Assembly: GCA_015179025.1 (NCBI GenBank)
Contig: WHUX01000082.1
Coordinates: 62,001-126,000 of the forward strand
Length of the DNA: 64,000 bases
Reading direction: 5' to 3'
DNA from: Terfezia claveryi
Taxonomy: Eukaryota; Ascomycota; Pezizomycetes; Pezizales; Pezizaceae
Shown here: positions 63,273-64,000 of the stretch, piece by piece
How the letters are laid out: every line of letters begins with the position of its first letter
Position numbering within the stretch: the stretch's first letter is position 1
Translations under genes and position numbers: made by a program
Notes under the pieces: generated by a model
Databases searched by the model: none
What the model saw: only the letters and a program-made list of their open reading frames with translations
Told to the model about the DNA's origin: nothing

Positions 63273-64000
63273 GGGTATTCAAACCTGATTTTTTAATTCA
63301 AAGAAATCGGTCAGAATGTCGTTTATTTAAAAGCCGTTCAGATCGGTTTGAACGGTCTGGGCGCCTTAAAAAGTTAACGAGAATTCCTCGTTAAAATCGT
63401 TAGACATGGCGTTTAAACGACCGTTTAGGGGTGCTTTTAAACGATGCTCGTTATGACGCAAGTTGCCCCGGGTGACGCCAAGTGGGGGTGGGGTGGGTGA
63501 CGCTCAGGTGATGTGACAATCATGTGTTGTCATGTGATGTCGGGTAGGTAGTATCACTTACTGCGTAACGATCGACAACCACGTGACGATCGACACGGGC
63601 TCCCCTGCCACATGCAGTAACATTCTAATATCTCCATCAATATATCCAATATCAATGTAGTAAGAACAATGAATATAGGATAAAAACACTCGAAAAACCC
63701 AAATTTAACATCTCCAACCCACTCCGATCTACCCTGAACCTTCTATAGCACCTAAACCCTCCGTATGACCACCCCTCTAGCATAACCACCTACTCCACAC
63801 CCCCCACGCCGCCCACAACAACTACTCTAGCAGCCATAGGTTCCCCAGAGGTCCACTCTGTAAGCCATATTAGTATAGACTCAAGCTGCTCACTGTATAT
63901 AGAACTAGACGCACTGTAAACTGTATTCTCTATATAACCTATATAACTTTTGCAAGCTAGTATCGTTCTGCCACAAGCCATAGTCATAGTCAACGTGCGC
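63273..64000. other. Unassigned sequence; possible end of another DNA element
   Basis: It begins aggggtattcaaacctgatt at the exact point where H2 is cut, and contains related motifs in the same orientation (taggggtgcttttaaacgat at 63425). A transposon end is possible but only one side is visible. The rest, to the window edge, shows no gene. Confidence 0.3.

Overview
This 64 kb window is a gene-poor, transposon-dense stretch of a eukaryotic, almost certainly fungal, genome. The evidence is chromodomain Ty3/Gypsy and Ty1/Copia retrotransposons, Tad-like LINE fragments with poly(A) tails and target-site duplications (TSDs), pogo/Tc1, hAT-like and foldback DNA elements, short introns with CTAAC-type branch points, and a coiled-coil/nuclease/kinase gene of a type expanded in fungi. 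A filamentous ascomycete with a bloated genome, such as a truffle-like Pezizomycete, would fit. That is inference, since no diagnostic host marker gene is present. Almost every retrotransposon reading frame carries stops at former Gln, Trp or Arg codons, as C-to-T decay at CpA/CpG would produce.

Layout. 1-10 kb: old LTR pieces, a solo Copia-1-type LTR (372-869, perfect TSD), LINE tails, and a 2.1 kb foldback element (5942-8037). 10-15 kb: solo LTRs of families B and C with TSDs, a deleted pogo element, and a broken deaminase-like gene (12.07-14.16 kb). 15-21.5 kb: a 5'-truncated Copia-2, a LINE inserted in a LINE with a 14 bp TSD, a foldback relic, a tRNA-Ala gene, and a TA-flanked element (G) carrying a 43 bp micro-palindrome. 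21.5-28.4 kb: a pogo-type element nested in a solo LTR nested in a LINE ORF1-like region; the host-type nuclease/kinase gene (23.6-26.2 kb, minus strand, frameshifted); a second pogo-type element sitting on the start of a Tc1-like pseudogene. 28.4-38.4 kb: two micro-palindromes, LINE pieces, a hairpin element with an LTR in one arm, and a decayed Gypsy-2 whose gag holds a solo LTR and whose LTR holds a hAT-like element. 38.8-54.4 kb: a Russian-doll nest, TA element F > Copia-1 > hAT-like foldback FB2 > Gypsy-1, in which most insertions are proved by a TSD or an uninterrupted paralogue. 54.4-64 kb: LINE and LTR pieces, a coiled-coil ORF, a LINE insertion with a 12 bp TSD, and Copia-3 > hAT-like H2 > pogo/jerky element P.

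The least expected signal is a family of micro-insertions only 23-45 bp long. They begin TAGTCTGG and end CCAGACTA, with arms of up to 18-20 bp, and four of them (17613, 20636, 28726, 28779) are flanked by 9 bp direct repeats matching 9/9 or 8/9. One lies in element G, and the homologous element F in this same window lacks it. A separate 23 bp insertion with a perfect 8 bp duplication lies at 38221. Such units are shorter than known MITEs and look like bare transposon ends that still moved.
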